From an uncultured Candidatus Actinomarinales bacterium (lineage in GTDB: Bacteria; Actinomycetota; Acidimicrobiia; Actinomarinales; Actinomarinaceae), in the NCBI GenBank assembly GCA_943840565.1, contig CALSUY010000003.1, positions 1 through 34,637 on the forward strand: a stretch of DNA of 34,637 nucleotides, in the 5' to 3' direction. Every line of letters begins with the position of its first letter. The stretch's first letter is position 1. A model generated the notes under the pieces. That model was not told the origin of the DNA. It saw only the letters and a list, made by a program, of their open reading frames with translations, and did not search any database. Shown here one piece after another: positions 8,487-16,086 of this stretch. A program made the position numbers and the translations under genes.

Positions 8487-8766
8487 TTTTCTTAAACATT
8501 TCTAATATTCTGCCGGTAACAGAGAATCCGCCAACTATATTCATAGTCGCAAAGGAGACCCCAATAAGCACAATTGTTTTAAGTAATACATCATCAACTA
8601 CATTTGGATAAATAAGAATACCTGCAATTAAGGTAATGCCTGAAATTGCATTTGAGCCTGACATGAGAGGGGTGTGTAATGTTTGAGGTATTTTTGAAAT
8701 CAGTTCATAACCTATAAAACTGGCCATGGCAGTAATTAATAAGGTGTATAGAAAAATCTCAGTCAT
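8479..8766 (-). CDS. pntA2: NAD(P) transhydrogenase subunit alpha, membrane part (PntA2)
   Basis: A 95-residue membrane protein with three or four helices, equal to the C-terminal membrane part of PntA as found in organisms with split alpha subunits. The motif IPQTLHTPLMSGSNAISGIT is the family hallmark. Together with PntB it forms the proton channel. It overlaps both neighbours by 8 bp, giving a compact pntA1-pntA2-pntB operon. Confidence 0.93.
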   Translation of the reverse strand: MTEIFLYTLLITAMASFIGYELISKIPQTLHTPLMSGSNAISGITLIAGILIYPNVVDDVLLKTIVLIGVSFATMNIVGGFSVTGRILEMFKKND

Positions 8767-9787
8767 GTTTACTCATTTCTTCAAATATTTCATCTTCTGG
8801 ATTTTCTTCAAGAAGCTGAACAAGATTTCTAATATTTTCTGAATATAACTTTGTTGCAGCATGTTTTACATTTTTAAGAATATCCATTTCCCCAACAATC
8901 TTTACTCCATCTTTTTGAACTACTTTTCCGACTTTTGTAAGTTCACAGTTACCACCTGTTCCTGCAGCTAAATCAACAATAACGGAATTTTTTTTCATTT
9001 TAGAAACTGTTTTTTTATCAATTAGTAATGGGGCTTTTTTTCCAGGTATCTGTGCAAAGGTAAGTACGATATCACTTTCAGTAACTTGATTGGCTAATGC
9101 TTTCTTTAAATCTGCTTCTTCTTTCTTCGTCAACTCTTTTGCATACACGCCATCTTGGGATGTGGAACTTGCTTCTACAAATTTTGCACCAAGACTTTCA
9201 ACCTGGTCTTTAACATCTGCTCTTACATCATAACCCCAAACACGTGCGCCTAATCTTTTTGCTGTGGCGATAGCCTGTAAACCAGCCACACCTATGCCTA
9301 GAATTAATACTTTGGCTGGTGAAATATTTCCTGCTGCAGTGGTCATCATTGGAATAACATTTGATGTCTCTAATGAAGCTCTTAGTACTGATGCATACCC
9401 AAGCAGGTTTGCTTGTGATGAAAGAGCATCCATATTCTGTGCTCTTGAAATTCTAGGAAGTTTGAAAAAATCATATAGTGCTACATCTTGCCTTAATTTC
9501 ATGATTCCTTTTTTTGTCTTTTCGTCAAAGAGACCAATAATTTTTGTATTTGGCTTTAGCGATTTAACTATATTGAGGTCTATAGAGTCAACAAAGCAAA
9601 CTACATCCATTTGCTTCAATGCTGTTTTATTCAAATTTTTAAGTTTTTTATAGTCTTTTAAATCTAGGTCAAGATTTTTGAATATATCTTTCTCTACAAA
9701 TAATTTTGTTTTGCTATATTTTGTAAGTGAATCTGGATGCAAAGGAGCTCTAAACCCATTTTTGTCTGATAGAAATCCAATGTTCAT
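8759..9787 (-). CDS. pntA1: NAD(P) transhydrogenase subunit alpha, NAD-binding part (PntA1)
   Basis: A 342-residue cytoplasmic subunit (dI) that binds NAD(H). The signature RAQNMDALSSQANLLGY (about 126-142) contains the mobile-loop region, and KVLILGIGVAGLQAIATAKRLGA is the Rossmann fold related to alanine dehydrogenase. FAQIPGKKAPLLI and VIVDLAAGTGGNCELT follow as in PntA. The N-terminal part is shorter than in E. coli. The ATG is 48 bp from the divergent glycerate kinase start, and no clear Shine-Dalgarno sequence precedes it. Confidence 0.93.
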   Translation of the reverse strand: MNIGFLSDKNGFRAPLHPDSLTKYSKTKLFVEKDIFKNLDLDLKDYKKLKNLNKTALKQMDVVCFVDSIDLNIVKSLKPNTKIIGLFDEKTKKGIMKLRQDVALYDFFKLPRISRAQNMDALSSQANLLGYASVLRASLETSNVIPMMTTAAGNISPAKVLILGIGVAGLQAIATAKRLGARVWGYDVRADVKDQVESLGAKFVEASSTSQDGVYAKELTKKEEADLKKALANQVTESDIVLTFAQIPGKKAPLLIDKKTVSKMKKNSVIVDLAAGTGGNCELTKVGKVVQKDGVKIVGEMDILKNVKHAATKLYSENIRNLVQLLEENPEDEIFEEMSKHD

Positions 9788-9835
9788 TATTTTATTTTAT
9801 TAGGTTTAAGGGCTATCTATAAATAAACTTAAGTC

Positions 9836-10876
9836 ATGAAAGTTAATATTTACAGTGATAAATTTTCCGGAACACTCTCTGCCTCTGAAGTGTTGGGAAT
9901 TATAAAATCTGTATTTAAGAATTCTGATATACAAGCTAAATTTTTTCCAGTAACAGATGGAGGAGAAGGCTCAACGGAAATTTTTAAGCATTACAACATG
10001 CCAATATATCAAACAGTTATGAAAAAAGACTTTGCAGGTAACTGGATACCGGCAGAATCTCTAAGTATTAATAATCAGATTTTTTTTGAATCTGCATCAT
10101 TAATAGGAGTGAATAATTCAATACTGCATCCTTATGAGTTAAACACGTCATGCCTATCTCAAATAATAAGAGAGGTTGATGTTTTAGGTTTGGGGGGTTC
10201 TAAAACAGTCGATGGCGGTATCGGGTTATTAAGTTCTCTTGGAATAGATTTTTATTCAGATGAGGAACTAATTACAGACCCAAAGCCAAAAGATTTTGCA
10301 CGCATTAGTTCAGTAAAAATTCTTGATTCTTTTACAAATTTGGAAATGAAGGTTTTAACGGATACTGCCATTCCGTTATTAGGTAATAACTCAGCAATAT
10401 CTGCATATGGACCACAAAAGGGACTAAATAGAAAAGAAATCACCCAAACTCAAGAACAACTGCAAAGAATATATGAATTATTAGCTACTGCTCTAAATAT
10501 TACACTCGATCCGTATGACAAAAATACTGGTGCTGCTGGTGGCCTGTCTTTTGTATTTGAGAAGATTCTTGGGTGTAAAATAATTTCTGGTGCAGAATTC
10601 TTCCTTAAGGAAACTAGTTTGATTCATAAAATTCCACGCTCTCCAATCACTGTAGTCTGTGAGGGGAAGTTTGATAAAACATCCCTAAGTGGAAAGGTAG
10701 TAGGCGAAATTTTAAGACATGTTTCTGGCGATAGATATTTTTTAGGAGGTCAGTATGATTATATTGATAGTAATGAATTCAATGGAATTTATGAATGTGG
10801 ACCCAAGGGTCTATTGAACCCTAAAGAAGAGCTTAAAAATGTCGCAGGCAAACTCTTAGAACAAATTAGTATATAG
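9836..10876 (+). CDS. glxK: Glycerate kinase (GK1 family)
   Basis: A 346-residue kinase that phosphorylates D-glycerate. Family features in order: KVNIYSDKFSGTLSASEV at the N-terminus, FPVTDGGEGSTEIF near residue 39, FESASLIGV, VLGLGGSKTVDGGIGLLSSL (about 116-135), GAAGGLSFVFEKILGCKIISG (near 233), and VVCEGKFDKTSLSGKVVGEI near the C-terminus. It feeds glycerate from glyoxylate or sugar-acid breakdown into lower glycolysis. There is no Shine-Dalgarno sequence; TATAAA sits 14 bp upstream of the ATG, implying a very short leader. The DUF1289 gene starts 2 bp after the stop. Confidence 0.9.
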   Translation: MKVNIYSDKFSGTLSASEVLGIIKSVFKNSDIQAKFFPVTDGGEGSTEIFKHYNMPIYQTVMKKDFAGNWIPAESLSINNQIFFESASLIGVNNSILHPYELNTSCLSQIIREVDVLGLGGSKTVDGGIGLLSSLGIDFYSDEELITDPKPKDFARISSVKILDSFTNLEMKVLTDTAIPLLGNNSAISAYGPQKGLNRKEITQTQEQLQRIYELLATALNITLDPYDKNTGAAGGLSFVFEKILGCKIISGAEFFLKETSLIHKIPRSPITVVCEGKFDKTSLSGKVVGEILRHVSGDRYFLGGQYDYIDSNEFNGIYECGPKGLLNPKEELKNVAGKLLEQISI

Positions 10877-10878
10877 AA

Positions 10879-11133
10879 ATGGCAATTGTATCCCCATGTA
10901 TAAACGTATGTGTAACTGATCCAAATAGTGATCTGTGTTACGGGTGTGCTCGTACTACTGATGAGATTAAAAAATGGTCATCCTATTCAGATGAAGAACA
11001 GAAAAAAGTTGTTGAGATTGGAAGGTCCAGAATGGATGGATGGCAGTTAAAAGCTTTTGATAAAGCCTATAAACAAAAAGTTGATACCGGAAAAAGTCCT
11101 ATAAAAGAACAGAAACTTCTGAACGAAAAATAA
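10879..11133 (+). CDS. DUF1289 family protein
   Basis: An 84-residue soluble protein. The N-terminal half has the family pattern SPCINVCVTDPNSDLCYGC (5-23), with four Cys that may bind an Fe-S cluster or zinc, followed by ARTTDEIKKWSSYSDEEQKK. The family is small and of unknown function. It lies 2 bp after glycerate kinase and is almost certainly co-transcribed with it. The C-terminal 35 residues are basic and have no recognisable feature. Confidence 0.85.
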   Translation: MAIVSPCINVCVTDPNSDLCYGCARTTDEIKKWSSYSDEEQKKVVEIGRSRMDGWQLKAFDKAYKQKVDTGKSPIKEQKLLNEK

Positions 11134-11161
11134 TATTGATTAAGTATTTTAGAAATACAGG

Positions 11162-11404
11162 CTACATAATTTTAAAATACTTTAAACAACGAATCGCAAA
11201 ATAAATGAACAATAAAAAACTTACAATAGCAACAATGATTTCTGAGGTACTAACTCCCCTTGGAGCATAAGTAACAAAACTAACTATTGCTACAGAACTC
11301 CATAAAATCACTTGAATGATTTGTTTCTTTCTTTCTTTTGGGTTTTGCGGATTTTCAAGTTTGTTAAATTTTTGAGAAAGAATTTTAGCTATGATTTCAT
11401 ACAT
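11162..11404 (-). CDS. Small membrane protein, hypothetical
   Basis: An 80-residue protein with a basic N-terminal half (NPQNPKERKKQ) and two hydrophobic helices separated by the short loop TYAPRGVSTSEI. The loop motif YAPRG....EI recurs in the 122-residue membrane protein at 17645-18013, also between two helices, which suggests a shared small family. Function unknown. Starts at ATG. Confidence 0.5.
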   Translation of the reverse strand: MYEIIAKILSQKFNKLENPQNPKERKKQIIQVILWSSVAIVSFVTYAPRGVSTSEIIVAIVSFLLFIYFAIRCLKYFKIM

Positions 11405-11483
11405 TTTTTATCCAATATTTAGTAAAGTTAGTTTAATTCAATAGTGACTGTTTTGTCTGTACTATCTTAATTCGATCCAGTTA

Positions 11484-11675
11484 TCAATCATCCCCAGGCC
11501 AATTTGGGTTACCTTTATATTCATCTAGGAATTTTTCTTCGTACAAATCATCCATAGAGAGATAAATTTTTTTAGCGATTGTTCCTATGGCTATAATGCC
11601 TTTTTTAAGGAGCCATTTATATGGTGCGGAGAATACCTTGTTTTCCCATTTTAAAAATGTCTTCCATAAACTCAT
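11484..11675 (-). CDS. Small hypothetical protein
   Basis: 63 residues starting at ATG. The first 40 residues are basic and aromatic with one moderately hydrophobic stretch (KKGIIAIGTIAKKIYL); the last 20 are acidic and end NPNWPGDD. Possibly membrane-associated. I do not recognise it. It could be a real small gene given the coding-like composition, but support is limited. Confidence 0.4.
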   Translation of the reverse strand: MSLWKTFLKWENKVFSAPYKWLLKKGIIAIGTIAKKIYLSMDDLYEEKFLDEYKGNPNWPGDD

Positions 11676-11725
11676 ATTGAAATTTTACAATCTATACAGG
11701 TAATGTAATTTTTCACTTACCCCAG

Positions 11726-11768
11726 AAACAGAAAAAGAGAGAATGAAAGGTCCTCTCTTCTGCTGTTT
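11726..11768 (-). terminator. Hairpin, probable terminator for the leftward gene
   Basis: Inner stem AAGAGAG/CTCTCTT (11735-11741 with 11753-11759) and outer stem AAACAG/CTGTTT (11726-11731 with 11763-11768). Read on the minus strand, the inner stem leads into TTTTTCTGTTT, a terminator-like end for the transcript of the gene at 11862-12062. Confidence 0.5.
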
Positions 11769-11812
11769 GAAGCTTATAGTGTTGCAACACTAATTCTTAA
11801 AAAGACAGCTTC
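11769..11812. repeat. Nested palindrome, operator or hairpin
   Basis: A perfect 16-bp palindrome, TAGTGTTGCAACACTA (11777-11792), is enclosed by the arms GAAGCT (11769-11774) and AGCTTC (11807-11812). It could be a repressor operator or part of an RNA structure upstream of the 63-residue gene. No assignment to a regulator is possible from sequence alone. Confidence 0.45.
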
Positions 11813-11861
11813 TAAATAGATATTACAGCTGTGCGTTTTAAAAAGGTAAGGTATTTTTAAT

Positions 11862-12062
11862 TTAATTTAGTTTCTTGCGAGTATTCAAATAGTAAATGAA
11901 AAAAAATAATGCTGTCATACCGGTAAGAAGGTTGGGAATTGTGAAAACTCCCTCATCGGTACCATAATCTGCCCATACTCCGGTAATAAAAGCTAAGAAC
12001 CAAGTGATGACTGCAAGAAGCGGCCAATTCCACTGTTTGATATTTTGTATATAGTTACTCAC
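11862..12062 (-). CDS. Small membrane protein, hypothetical
   Basis: 66 residues with two hydrophobic helices: WPLLAVITWFLAFITGVWA and NLLTGMTALFFFIYYL. The C-terminus is basic (NTRKKLN). The ATG lies 22 bp after the tryptophanase stop on the same strand, so it probably belongs to the tnaA transcript. No known family recognised. A link to indole or tryptophan transport cannot be claimed at this size. Confidence 0.5.
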   Translation of the reverse strand: MSNYIQNIKQWNWPLLAVITWFLAFITGVWADYGTDEGVFTIPNLLTGMTALFFFIYYLNTRKKLN

Positions 12063-12084
12063 TGTTTTCCTTAATTAACGATTA

Positions 12085-13467
12085 TCACGTTTTAGGTTTT
12101 AATTTTGCAGTGAAGTGTCTTAATAACTTTGGTTGATAAGTTATCTCGTACCCTTTTAATGTATCTTTTTTTTCTACTAGTTTTTCTAGAACTTCCGCAA
12201 CATAATCAAAATGGCTTTGTGTATATGATCTTCTTGGAGCAGCAAGTCTAACTAACTCGTGTGTTGCAGGAGTATCATCTTTTCCATCTTCTCCAGCAAC
12301 CCCAAATGCTAATGTTCCGAGCTCAACAGCTCTAACACCACCTATAAGATATATCTCACATGCAAGTGAATGTCCCGGATATTGATGTGGAGGAATGTGA
12401 GGAAGAAATGTTTTTGCATCTATATAAAGAGCATGTCCGCCTGCAGGTTGGACGATTGGTATTCCATACTCAAGAGCTTTCTCTGCTAAATACGAAATGG
12501 ATCGTGCACGATATTCAAGATAGTTTCTATCTGTAATTTCGATTAAACCTTGAGCTAATGCATCTAAATCTCTTCCTGTAAGTCCACCGTATGTGGGAAA
12601 ACCTTCAGTTAATATCAATACATTTTTAGCTGCCTCTGCGAGAGCATCGTCATTAAAAGCTAGAACGCCTCCAATGTTACCGAAACCATCTTTTTTTAAA
12701 CTAATGGTACAACCATCAGCTAAGCGAAACGCCTCTTTGGCAATCTCTCTTATCTCAATATCTTTATAAGAGTCTTCTCTTTGTGATACGAACCACGCAT
12801 TTTCTGAAAATCTGCAAGCATCTAGAAGAAACATCTTATTATATTTTTCACACAGAGCTTTTACGGCTTTAAGATTCTCCATTGATACAGGTTGTCCTCC
12901 ACCTGTATTATTTGTAATTGTCATTAAAACAAAAGGAATTTTGTCAATATCATCACTATTTAGTAGGGCTTCTAATTTTTCTAAATCTATATTTCCTTTA
13001 AATGGTGCTGGAGTTAAAAGATCTAATCCCTCTTTGCAAAGTAAATCTACTGGTGTTGCAAGAGCAGCCTCAAAGTTAGCTCTTGTTGTATCGAAATGGC
13101 TGTTGCTTGGGATAATGTCACCCTCTTTAACGGTTATCGTTGCAAGAATTTTCTCACTGGCTCTGCCTTGGTGAGTTGGAATGATATGTTTGTACCCCGT
13201 AAGTTCAGTTAATACTCTATTAAACCTTTGCCAAGAATGAGAACCTGCATAAGCTTCATCACCTCTCATAATTGCTGCCCATTGCTCGGATGACATTGCA
13301 CCAGTTCCAGAATCAGTTAATAAATCTATTGTGACCTCTTGTGACTGAAGACCAAATAAATTCCAGTGTTCTCTTTCTAGGTACTCTTTTCTCTCTTCTG
13401 GAGTAGTGATTGCGAGTGGTTCAACAGATTTTATTTTAAAAGGTTCGATGATTGTTTTAAATTCCAT
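12085..13467 (-). CDS. tnaA: Tryptophanase (tryptophan indole-lyase)
   Basis: A 460-residue PLP enzyme of the beta-eliminating lyase family; splits L-tryptophan to indole, pyruvate and ammonia. Motifs follow E. coli TnaA throughout: IDLLTDSGTGAMSSEQWAA (47-65), MRGDEAYAGS, THQGRASEKI, FLLDACRFSENA with Asp216 and Arg219, and the PLP-lysine in SLKKDGFG (Lys259, aligned with E. coli Lys270). QPAGGHALYIDAK and the end LRHFTAKLKPK also match. The related tyrosine phenol-lyase has Met-Glu-Arg at the substrate-selecting position; this protein has Val-Glu-Leu in GVRAVELG, which favours tryptophanase. Starts at ATG 40 bp from the divergent YbaK-like gene, without a Shine-Dalgarno sequence. Confidence 0.9.
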   Translation of the reverse strand: MEFKTIIEPFKIKSVEPLAITTPEERKEYLEREHWNLFGLQSQEVTIDLLTDSGTGAMSSEQWAAIMRGDEAYAGSHSWQRFNRVLTELTGYKHIIPTHQGRASEKILATITVKEGDIIPSNSHFDTTRANFEAALATPVDLLCKEGLDLLTPAPFKGNIDLEKLEALLNSDDIDKIPFVLMTITNNTGGGQPVSMENLKAVKALCEKYNKMFLLDACRFSENAWFVSQREDSYKDIEIREIAKEAFRLADGCTISLKKDGFGNIGGVLAFNDDALAEAAKNVLILTEGFPTYGGLTGRDLDALAQGLIEITDRNYLEYRARSISYLAEKALEYGIPIVQPAGGHALYIDAKTFLPHIPPHQYPGHSLACEIYLIGGVRAVELGTLAFGVAGEDGKDDTPATHELVRLAAPRRSYTQSHFDYVAEVLEKLVEKKDTLKGYEITYQPKLLRHFTAKLKPKT

Positions 13468-13507
13468 AAAGGAATACTACATAAATAAATCATATATCAT
13501 TATTCAT

Positions 13508-13984
13508 ATGGTAGATATTCATAAAACAGTACAAAACATTTATGGTGAGAATCAAGAAAATCTAGAAATCTTTGAGTGTAAAGATGAATTCTCAGATACA
13601 CAGAGCTTTTGTGACCACTACGGATACAAAATTGAAGACTCGTGTAATGCAATTTTAATAAAGTCTAAGAAACCAGAAGAGTTTTATGCTTTATTTTGTG
13701 TACTTGGCGTAGATAGATTAGATGTAAACCATAAAGGAAAGGTTGTCTTAAATTCTAAAAAACTAAGTTTTGCTTCCAGAGAAGAAGCTGAACTACTGAC
13801 GGAACAAACATATGGAGGAATCAGTCCCTTAGGCCTTCCAGAGAGTATAAAAATTTACGTTGATAAAAATGTCATGAATAGAGAGAAGGTTTTTATAGGT
13901 GGTGGAAATCGAGTTAGTAAGTTTTTTCTTTCACCTGAAACACTTGTTAAGTTAACGAATGCAAGTGTTGAAGATTTAACTTAA
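13508..13984 (+). CDS. YbaK/ProX-type aminoacyl-tRNA deacylase domain protein
   Basis: 158 residues from the ATG at 13508. An in-frame start further upstream (13406) would run into tnaA and is unlikely. The C-terminal half carries the YbaK editing-domain signature: LSFASREEAELLTEQTYGGI, SPLGLPESIKIYVDKNV, then EKVFIGGGNRVSKFFLSPE. Such proteins hydrolyse mischarged aminoacyl-tRNA (for example Cys- or Ala-tRNA-Pro) in trans; substrate not predictable here. The N-terminal third is divergent. Divergent from tnaA and overlapping the convergent gene at 13976 by 9 bp. Confidence 0.72.
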   Translation: MVDIHKTVQNIYGENQENLEIFECKDEFSDTQSFCDHYGYKIEDSCNAILIKSKKPEEFYALFCVLGVDRLDVNHKGKVVLNSKKLSFASREEAELLTEQTYGGISPLGLPESIKIYVDKNVMNREKVFIGGGNRVSKFFLSPETLVKLTNASVEDLT

Positions 13985-14410
13985 TCCATCTCTGCATAAA
14001 CTTGCAGCTTGGGGAGCTAGGGCTTTTCCTCCAATACCCGGGAATCTTCCAGCCTGTAAGTAGTTCTTTAGAAATGTTCTGACGTTTTGAAAGTCTTCCT
14101 CACTTATCTCTTGAGGCGTTGTTAAGACACTAAATGAATCTGGTAGATAGCTGTATAGAAAAGATTGTTGCTGACTATCAAGTTTTTCAACATACTGTGA
14201 AAGTAGATTTATGGTGACATCATAGTCGTCAATAACATTGATACAATTTTCATACTCAGCGACACTCAACGGACTTACATCTACCTCATAGTCAGCTCTG
14301 TATTGAAAAAATAAAATACCAACAATAAATAGGAGAGTTCCATAAAAAAGAATCTTTATTGGAAAGAACAATAACTTTTTAATTGGCCAAAAAATAGCTT
14401 TAAGAATCAT
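13976..14410 (-). CDS. Hypothetical protein with one N-terminal membrane helix
   Basis: 144 residues from ATG. A basic N-terminus and an amphipathic start lead into one strong helix, ILFYGTLLFIVGILFFQY (20-37); the rest (about 105 residues) is probably exported or cytoplasmic with two Cys (in YENCINVIDD and ASLCRDG) that could form a disulfide if exported. No family recognised. It lies 4 bp downstream of the DDAH-family gene and is likely in the same operon. Confidence 0.55.
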   Translation of the reverse strand: MILKAIFWPIKKLLFFPIKILFYGTLLFIVGILFFQYRADYEVDVSPLSVAEYENCINVIDDYDVTINLLSQYVEKLDSQQQSFLYSYLPDSFSVLTTPQEISEEDFQNVRTFLKNYLQAGRFPGIGGKALAPQAASLCRDGLS

Positions 14411-14414
14411 ATTC

Positions 14415-15215
14415 TTACTTTAATGTAATTACAAGACACTGGCATGCACCGCCAGATTTAAGAAACTCTGAAACATTTGCAGAGACAGCATTGAGTCCAA
14501 GTTCTCTGACTTTTTCCATAACTTCAATATCTTCTGATGGAAAAATTACTGTGTCATTAATCACTACAGCATTACATGCCAATTTATTAGCATCATCTTC
14601 AGAGACTGGAATTAAGTTAAAGATGTCAGCAAATTCAGATAACGTCTCATCTTTAAATGCTTTTGGATAGAAAATTGCATCTTTATTTTCTGTTGGCAGT
14701 TGCTGAAAACAGGTATCTAGATGATAGAATTTCGGATCAGCTAACTCTACAATTTTTGGCTTAAGTCCGAACTCACTAGCTATGTATAAAAGGGCTTCTT
14801 TATCGCTTCTTATGCCGTAAGACCCGACAAGATATTCATCCAAAACAAATGCATCTCCTCTTCCTTCAAATTTAAAGTCAGATGGAATTCTTGATACTGA
14901 ATATCCATTTTCTGAGAACCAATTAGAGTAAATTTCCTCTTCACCTTGTCTCTCTTTGAATTTAAAATTTGCAATTAAAACTTTATCTTCATTAATTATT
15001 CCTGAATTTGCAGTAAACACAAGGTCTGGGTACTGTTCATGGGGTGGCACTACCTCAACAGAAGCACCTGCCTGTTCAATTGTTGTTTTTAGATTTTCCC
15101 ATTGCTGTTTTGCTAGCTCAAGATTTACGCTAACACCCTCAACCATCCATGGGTTAATAGAATATTCGACTTTAAAGTATTCCGGTGAACTCATTAATAC
15201 TGTAGTATTTCCCAT
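14415..15215 (-). CDS. Dimethylarginine dimethylaminohydrolase / amidinotransferase family hydrolase
   Basis: A 266-residue member of the pentein fold guanidino-modifying enzymes. Family features: PEYFKVEYSINPWM at the start, DLVFTANSGII (64-74), FEGRGDAF with Glu117 and Asp121, YHLDTCF with His165, LACNAVVI, and the C-terminal nucleophile region SGGACQCL with Cys258 and Cys260, one of which should be catalytic. Likely hydrolyses an arginine derivative such as dimethylarginine or citrulline; the exact substrate is not fixed by these motifs. Divergent from a GNAT gene with a 51-bp gap containing an inverted repeat. Confidence 0.8.
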   Translation of the reverse strand: MGNTTVLMSSPEYFKVEYSINPWMVEGVSVNLELAKQQWENLKTTIEQAGASVEVVPPHEQYPDLVFTANSGIINEDKVLIANFKFKERQGEEEIYSNWFSENGYSVSRIPSDFKFEGRGDAFVLDEYLVGSYGIRSDKEALLYIASEFGLKPKIVELADPKFYHLDTCFQQLPTENKDAIFYPKAFKDETLSEFADIFNLIPVSEDDANKLACNAVVINDTVIFPSEDIEVMEKVRELGLNAVSANVSEFLKSGGACQCLVITLK

Positions 15216-15266
15216 ATGAACAATTTAGCATTTTATACATACAATGTATAATTTTAAGAGTATCAA
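15216..15266. promoter_or_regulatory. Divergent promoter with a TATACAT/ATGTATA inverted repeat
   Basis: The 51-bp gap holds a perfect 7-bp inverted repeat with a 3-bp spacer (15234-15250). Its arms overlap two outward -10 elements: TATAAT on the plus strand (15247-15252), 14 bp before the GNAT ATG, and TATAAA on the minus strand (15232-15237), 16 bp before the hydrolase ATG. Either the symmetry simply reflects paired -10 boxes, or a regulator binds here and controls both genes. Both leaders would be about 8 nt. Confidence 0.55.
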
Positions 15267-15776
15267 ATGAAAATAATCAAAATCAGCAGTGAAAACTTAT
15301 TACAGTGTCACAGAATTAATCAAGAGAATACCCCTGAGGTTGGCTCTATAACATTAGAAGGACTTCAAAATTCTTTAGATAACTCAGACTATAACTTATG
15401 CGCACTTGTAGATAATGAAATTGTCGGTTTTGTAATTTGTTTCCAAGATACAGAAACAACAAACTCTTATATGAATGATATAGAACATAAAAATTTCAAT
15501 GAAATTAGCCAACGAGTAAGTGATTTTTTATATATTGATCGAATAGCTGTTGATAAAAATTATAGGAAAAGGTCTATAGGTTCAAAACTTTATGATGAAG
15601 TTGTTAACTTTGCTGAAATAAATAACATTTCATACTTAACAGCTGAAATAAATTTACTTCCCAGCAAAAATACGCCATCATTGAGTTTTCATGAAAAGTT
15701 TGATTTTACTGAACTAGATACAGTTAAGTACTCACAAGATTATGAAGTCTCTCTACAAGTAAGAATCAATAGCTAG
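15267..15776 (+). CDS. GNAT family N-acetyltransferase
   Basis: 169 residues. The acetyl-CoA site is visible as IDRIAVDKNY followed by RKRSIGSKL, the R-x-x-G-x-A/G-type loop, with a preceding strand LVDNEIVGFVIC. The end has SFHEKFDFTE, the usual late beta-alpha element with Phe/Glu. Substrate unknown. The gene is divergent from the DDAH-family hydrolase, which may hint at amine or amino-acid substrates, but this is weak. Confidence 0.82.
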   Translation: MKIIKISSENLLQCHRINQENTPEVGSITLEGLQNSLDNSDYNLCALVDNEIVGFVICFQDTETTNSYMNDIEHKNFNEISQRVSDFLYIDRIAVDKNYRKRSIGSKLYDEVVNFAEINNISYLTAEINLLPSKNTPSLSFHEKFDFTELDTVKYSQDYEVSLQVRINS

Positions 15777-15789
15777 TTAGTATATCTAT

Positions 15790-16068
15790 ATGAAATTTAA
15801 CCTACCAAGAAGACAAAGAAAAAGTTTTGAATCAATTACTAAAAAAATGATTTCTGATAATTTCAATAAAACAGAATCAACAGAACTATTTAGTAATTTA
15901 AAAAAACAATACACTAATGCTCCCCGTACTTTTGGAGCTAATGAAGGAAAAAAAGAGGCAACCCTCGAGCTACTAATTATTATTGGTAATCAGATAGCAG
16001 AAGAGTATAAAGATCTTGAAATAAGTATGGTTCTTGGAGTTCCTGAGCTTCAAAAAAGTAAAGCGTGA
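15790..16068 (+). CDS. Hypothetical protein
   Basis: 92 residues, strongly basic at the N-terminus (PRRQRKSFESITKK), then mixed helices, ending VPELQKSKA. No membrane segment. No family recognised. It starts at ATG 14 bp after the GNAT stop and is probably co-transcribed with the GNAT and the LysE exporter. Confidence 0.5.
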   Translation: MKFNLPRRQRKSFESITKKMISDNFNKTESTELFSNLKKQYTNAPRTFGANEGKKEATLELLIIIGNQIAEEYKDLEISMVLGVPELQKSKA

Positions 16069-16086
16069 ATCTAGCACTGCACTTGT

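Noticed and set aside
12085-13467. Tyrosine phenol-lyase as the identity of the PLP lyase
   Set aside because: The phenol-lyase Met-Glu-Arg signature is replaced by Val-Glu-Leu, as in tryptophanases.
13406-13507. Extended N-terminus for the YbaK-like gene from 13406
   Set aside because: It would overlap the tnaA coding start and adds a non-conserved segment; the ATG at 13508 is adequate.
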